Source of the DNA: Gammaproteobacteria bacterium
GTDB taxonomy: Bacteria > Pseudomonadota > Gammaproteobacteria > Pseudomonadales > Pseudohongiellaceae
Assembly: GCA_024639905.1 (NCBI GenBank)
Contig: JAHEGE010000011.1
Coordinates: 1 to 35,513 of the forward strand
Length of the DNA: 35,513 nt
Direction: 5' to 3'
In this document: positions 32,796 to 35,513 of the stretch, one piece after another
Position numbering within the stretch: the stretch's first letter is position 1
Layout: each line of letters opens with the position of its first letter
The notes under the pieces: generated by a model
Databases searched by the model: none
The model's input: the letters and a program-made list of their open reading frames with translations, nothing else
Told to the model about the DNA's origin: nothing
Made by a program: the position numbers and the translations under genes

Positions 32796-34132
32796 TGACC
32801 ACCTCCTGCAACTAGTGCCAGTGCCTTATTACGCGCCTGCTGCTCTTCGACCATGCTAGCGTAACCTTCGTCGTCGAGATGAGTCAGCGCAATCCATGCG
32901 TGTGACATCTCGTCTGTGGTGCGCTGACCAGCACCCACCCATTGATCCGAATCTGGGTTACGAGGATTAGCGGCAGTGTTGTCGTACCACGCGGTAAGGA
33001 TTATTGTCGCGCCGGCTGGCACCAGGGGTTGGAAACCATCTTCATACGTGTGGCTGTGATTCCACCCCGCATTCCAGTTGGAGGCCTGGCTGAGCACCTC
33101 TCGGCGCCCCGTCGCTGGATCGAAAACCTCCATCGACATCGCCACACCTCGCAGATGCATATGTGGCTGCCAGCTGTCGACACGCACAGGATGATCGAAA
33201 GAGTGGAAGCCCTGAGTCATGAGCTTACCGTTTGGAGGAATAAGAAAGTCGCCGCCGCTCGACAAGCTGTAGGAGCGGAGGTCCTGGGGGTATGTCTCCT
33301 CTTCCTTAAAATTATCCTCTTCGTCGTGATACCAAATGCCCACTGTAACTTGGTCATCTGGAACAGCTTTACCGTCTGGGTAATAGTGGATGCTCCAACC
33401 GACTTTCGAATTGGCAGGCACTTTACGGCAAGCACCTTCGGGTACCATTTCTCCCAGTTTGCCAAAGGCGAACTCAGATAAGCGATCACCACGGACCCAT
33501 TCACCTTGCTCATTTTGTACAACGAAATGGGAATTAGCATGGTGAGTAGAGCCGTGCGCAGCCTTCGACGGCAAGGTTTCTACTGCCTTTATGCAACGAC
33601 TTTCTGTGAGCCCAGCATCGACCTCAGGCTCCCACCACATGTCTTGTCCCGTTGCAGGCACATCCCACTTGCTCGATTGAATAAGGTGATCGGGCGGTCC
33701 GAGCTCCGCAGCTAATCGCCACTCGCCAACTTCAGAAAACTGCTTGGCCGGTGGCAGGTCTTCGGCATTACCGAAGGGTGAACCCTGATTGACCCAAGCG
33801 ACGATAGTGTCGATGTCTTCCTGCGCCATACGCCAATCGCCCTTAAGCTCCTGCACGCCGATATCGCGATCGTACTGATACGGAGGCATCTCGCGCTGCG
33901 CGACTTTCATTTGAATAAGCGGCGCCCACGGGCGAACTTCTTCATAGCTAGTAAAAGACATGGGGCCGATCTGACCCGGCTGATGGCAGGCTTGGCAATT
34001 CTCCTGAATAATACGCGAGACTTCTTTAGCGTAAGTCACGTTCGCGTGGGGCTCTGCGGCGCTCGCACCCGCCCCAACGCCAGCAAACAGGGCTAGCGCT
34101 CCTGCGAGTATTACAATCTTAGCGGATTCCAT
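32792..34132 (-). CDS. Exported cytochrome c/copper type II monooxygenase-like fusion (446 aa), copy C
   Basis: Third member of the family with a signal peptide (cleavage near GASAAE). Haem site C46-Q-A-C49-H50 with REMPPY following. Copper ligands in order: H197-H198 (STHHAN), H249 (WSIHYYP), H324-M-H326 (QPHMHLRG, the classical form of the second site) and M409 (TTDEM). It lacks the GLGAMAPGSV insertion found in copies A and B after the third His, so it forms a separate branch. AAAGGAGCG is ideally placed before the ATG. It is the first gene of a two-gene operon with the Cys-Cys-Trp protein, and an FNR-like box lies about 80 bp upstream of the start. Confidence 0.86.
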   Translation of the reverse strand: MESAKIVILAGALALFAGVGAGASAAEPHANVTYAKEVSRIIQENCQACHQPGQIGPMSFTSYEEVRPWAPLIQMKVAQREMPPYQYDRDIGVQELKGDWRMAQEDIDTIVAWVNQGSPFGNAEDLPPAKQFSEVGEWRLAAELGPPDHLIQSSKWDVPATGQDMWWEPEVDAGLTESRCIKAVETLPSKAAHGSTHHANSHFVVQNEQGEWVRGDRLSEFAFGKLGEMVPEGACRKVPANSKVGWSIHYYPDGKAVPDDQVTVGIWYHDEEDNFKEEETYPQDLRSYSLSSGGDFLIPPNGKLMTQGFHSFDHPVRVDSWQPHMHLRGVAMSMEVFDPATGRREVLSQASNWNAGWNHSHTYEDGFQPLVPAGATIILTAWYDNTAANPRNPDSDQWVGAGQRTTDEMSHAWIALTHLDDEGYASMVEEQQARNKALALVAGGGQ

Positions 34133-34208
34133 ATTTCGCTCCTTTATTGTTTATTAGGCACGGCTAAGTTTTGACAACATAAGGCTATGCCGTTTACAGG
34201 AGGCGAAA

Positions 34209-34222
34209 TTGATCTAAATCAG
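34209..34222 (-). promoter_or_regulatory. FNR/ANR-like box upstream of the copy C operon
   Basis: TTGATCTAAATCAG matches nine of the ten specified positions of the FNR consensus TTGAT-N4-ATCAA. It lies 77-90 bp upstream of the start codon of 34132. Candidate -10 boxes on the minus strand are TAGCCT and TATGTT, at distances near those of a class II activated promoter. Suggests oxygen-responsive control; not proven. Confidence 0.5.
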
Positions 34223-34336
34223 AGAATAATCACGGTAAGATTACTTGTTACAATTTGCTGTATTTCTCGATTCGTGGGCTTTCAGGCGCTCTACCTTTCA
34301 AGCTAAGGAGTTAAACCGACCTACTCTACAGCCGCC

Positions 34337-35209
34337 CTAATGTTCGCTGACACTGGGTTGTGCGGCGACGCTTTCAGAAAAGGTCTGTTCGATATCAATA
34401 CTATCGAATCTGTAATGCGCGTTGCAAAACTCACAAGTGACGGAGACTTCTCCCTCCTGCTCGAGAATATCGAGCACTTCCGGTTTTCCTAGCGTCAGGA
34501 GCATGGAAGCTGACCTTTCGCGCGAACAACTACAGTGAAATTCGATTGGCCTCGCATCGAAAAGCCGAACTTCTTCCTGATGAAAAAGACGGTACAGAAG
34601 ACTATCTGCCGCGGCGAGCTTCAGCTCTTGCATTGATAGGGTATCAGCAAGCATAGACACTCTATTCCAAGCATCACCGTCGGAAAGGTTGCCTGGCAGT
34701 TTTTGAAGCATCAAACCGCTGACGTTATCCTTATCGCAAGCCAACCAAAAGCGCGTCGCGAGTTGATCGGACGTGTCGAAATAGTGCTCAAGCGATTCAG
34801 CCAGACTTCGGCCAGTTAGGGTAGCGATACCCTGGTGGGGCTCGCCTTTGCCTGGTTTTATTGTGATCACGAAGTACTCACTGCCAAACAGCTGCTGCAG
34901 AGTCATATCATCATCGACCGCTCTTTCTTGACGCGCAATTCCGCGGACTTGCTGATCTGAGTTAGCCTCGACAACAAGAAGTCCGAGCGGGCCAGTGCCT
35001 CGCACCTGAAGGATTACGCTGCCCTTAATCTTCAGCGTTTCGACCAATAGCGTCACGGCGGCGAGCGCTTCGCCCAGTAGCGTGAGCGCGCGTCCCTCGA
35101 GCTCTGATTGCGCGACGATCTGAGTCCAGCACTCATCCAAAGACACGTGCTGTCCCCGAATTGGGTACTCGTCAAACAAGAATCGCTGATTCTGATCCAG
35201 TGCCTTCAT
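34337..35209 (-). CDS. hslO: Redox-regulated chaperone Hsp33
   Basis: Cytoplasmic holdase chaperone activated by oxidation. From ATG 35209 it is 290 aa, the usual size. The C-terminal zinc-binding redox switch is complete: C226-S-C228 and C259-E-F-C262. The N-terminal part has LIxxGxV-type segments (LKIKGSVILQVRGTGPLG) and GEPHQGIATLTGRSLAESLEHYF, characteristic of the family. Start set at ATG 35209 because AGGTGAG precedes it; the in-frame GTG at 35221 has no such site. It lies downstream of the rrn terminator and is probably transcribed separately. Confidence 0.95.
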   Translation of the reverse strand: MKALDQNQRFLFDEYPIRGQHVSLDECWTQIVAQSELEGRALTLLGEALAAVTLLVETLKIKGSVILQVRGTGPLGLLVVEANSDQQVRGIARQERAVDDDMTLQQLFGSEYFVITIKPGKGEPHQGIATLTGRSLAESLEHYFDTSDQLATRFWLACDKDNVSGLMLQKLPGNLSDGDAWNRVSMLADTLSMQELKLAAADSLLYRLFHQEEVRLFDARPIEFHCSCSRERSASMLLTLGKPEVLDILEQEGEVSVTCEFCNAHYRFDSIDIEQTFSESVAAQPSVSEH

Positions 35210-35344
35210 ACTACTTCTCACCTGCTAATAATTACTGTTTAAATGCCCGCGGGTTCCGGAAGTCTCGTTGGAAAAATGCATCGATGCAAGACCTGACCCC
35301 GGGTTACTCGCGATGACCGGCCATTGTCAGTCTTTCCAGTGACA

Positions 35345-35380
35345 CAAAAAAAATCCCCGCACTCAGACGAGTACGGGGAT
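35345..35380 (-). terminator. rrn operon terminator after 5S rRNA
   Basis: On the minus strand, ATCCCCGTAC (35371-35380) pairs with GTGCGGGGAT (35353-35362), with one G-T pair, followed by a run of eight T. It begins about 13 bases past the 5S 3' end. Confidence 0.9.
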
Positions 35381-35392
35381 CTTCTTAATTTA

Positions 35393-35512
35393 ATGCCTGA
35401 CAATGACCTACTCTCACATGGGGAAACCCCACACTACCATCGGCGCTAAGCACTTTCACTTCTGAGTTCGAGATGGGATCAGGTGGTACGCACTCGCTAA
35501 TGTCGTCAGGCA
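35393..35512 (-). rRNA. rrf: 5S ribosomal RNA
   Basis: About 120 nt on the minus strand. The 5' TGCCTGACGAC and 3' GTCAGGCAT ends pair to form helix I. Internal landmarks match gammaproteobacterial 5S: CGAACTCAGAAGTGAAA, GCGCCGATGGTAGTGTGGGG and CCCATGTGAGAGTAGG. The gene is complete or within one base of complete at the window edge; 23S rRNA should lie just outside. Confidence 0.96.
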
Positions 35513-35513
35513 A

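Noticed and set aside
32942..33481. 179-codon open frame on the plus strand
   Set aside because: Antisense shadow of the copy C fusion gene, caused by its codon bias.
1..35513. CRISPR arrays, insertion sequences, integrases, tRNA genes
   Set aside because: No regularly spaced repeats, transposase-like or integrase-like proteins, or tRNA-like cloverleaf sequences were recognised on reading; a dedicated scan was not possible.

Overview
The window looks like the chromosome of a free-living, probably marine, heterotrophic gammaproteobacterium. The 5S rRNA at the right end closely resembles the enterobacterial 5S, and there is an Hsp33, a DASH-type cryptochrome, large TonB-dependent receptors and an FNR-like box. 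This placement is inference from gene content; no species can be named. No CRISPR array, prophage, insertion sequence or tRNA was seen.

Layout. 1-1.75 kb: the 3' part of a secreted membrane-dipeptidase-type (M19) peptidase and a small 2OG-Fe(II) oxygenase-like protein. 1.8-7.7 kb (minus): a TonB-dependent receptor, two secreted proteins sharing a PDL(S/Q)G(I/V)W motif, and the C-terminal remnant of a second receptor. 8.1-12 kb (minus): a Ser/Thr kinase, an amidohydrolase lipoprotein and a beta-hydroxyacid dehydrogenase. 12.1-12.5 kb (plus): a hotdog thioesterase. 12.6-17.2 kb (minus): a redoxin/cytochrome c/monooxygenase-like fusion, an MFS transporter and a serine hydrolase. 17.5-21.6 kb (plus): a secreted Cys-Cys-Trp protein and two tandem cytochrome c/copper-monooxygenase-like fusions. 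21.6-24.3 kb (minus): an HTH-STAND ATPase-repeat regulator. 24.5-26.8 kb (plus): a beta-propeller protein and CRY-DASH. 26.8-28.1 kb (minus): a short RNase J-like protein. 28.3-31.8 kb: a beta-carbonic anhydrase plus SulP transporter operon, divergent from a LysR regulator. 31.9-34.1 kb (minus): a second cytochrome c/copper-monooxygenase-like gene translationally coupled to a second Cys-Cys-Trp protein. 34.3-35.5 kb (minus): Hsp33 and the 5S rRNA that ends an rrn operon.

The most unusual content is a repeated periplasmic module. Three proteins (18735-20063, 20262-21593, 32792-34132) fuse an N-terminal c-type haem domain (CxxCH) to a region that carries, in the right order, all six copper ligands expected of peptidylglycine/dopamine-type type II copper monooxygenases: His-His, His, His-x-His and Met. 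Two of them lie beside a secreted ~310-residue protein (17553-18479, 31860-32795) whose only mature cysteines are an adjacent pair in a conserved QCCW motif; at one locus the two genes overlap by ATGA. A fourth, divergent member (15411-17204) has an added redoxin-like domain and has lost the His-x-His pair. I propose a haem-wired copper oxygenase or redox system in which the fused cytochrome replaces ascorbate as electron donor. This is inference; the substrate is unknown.
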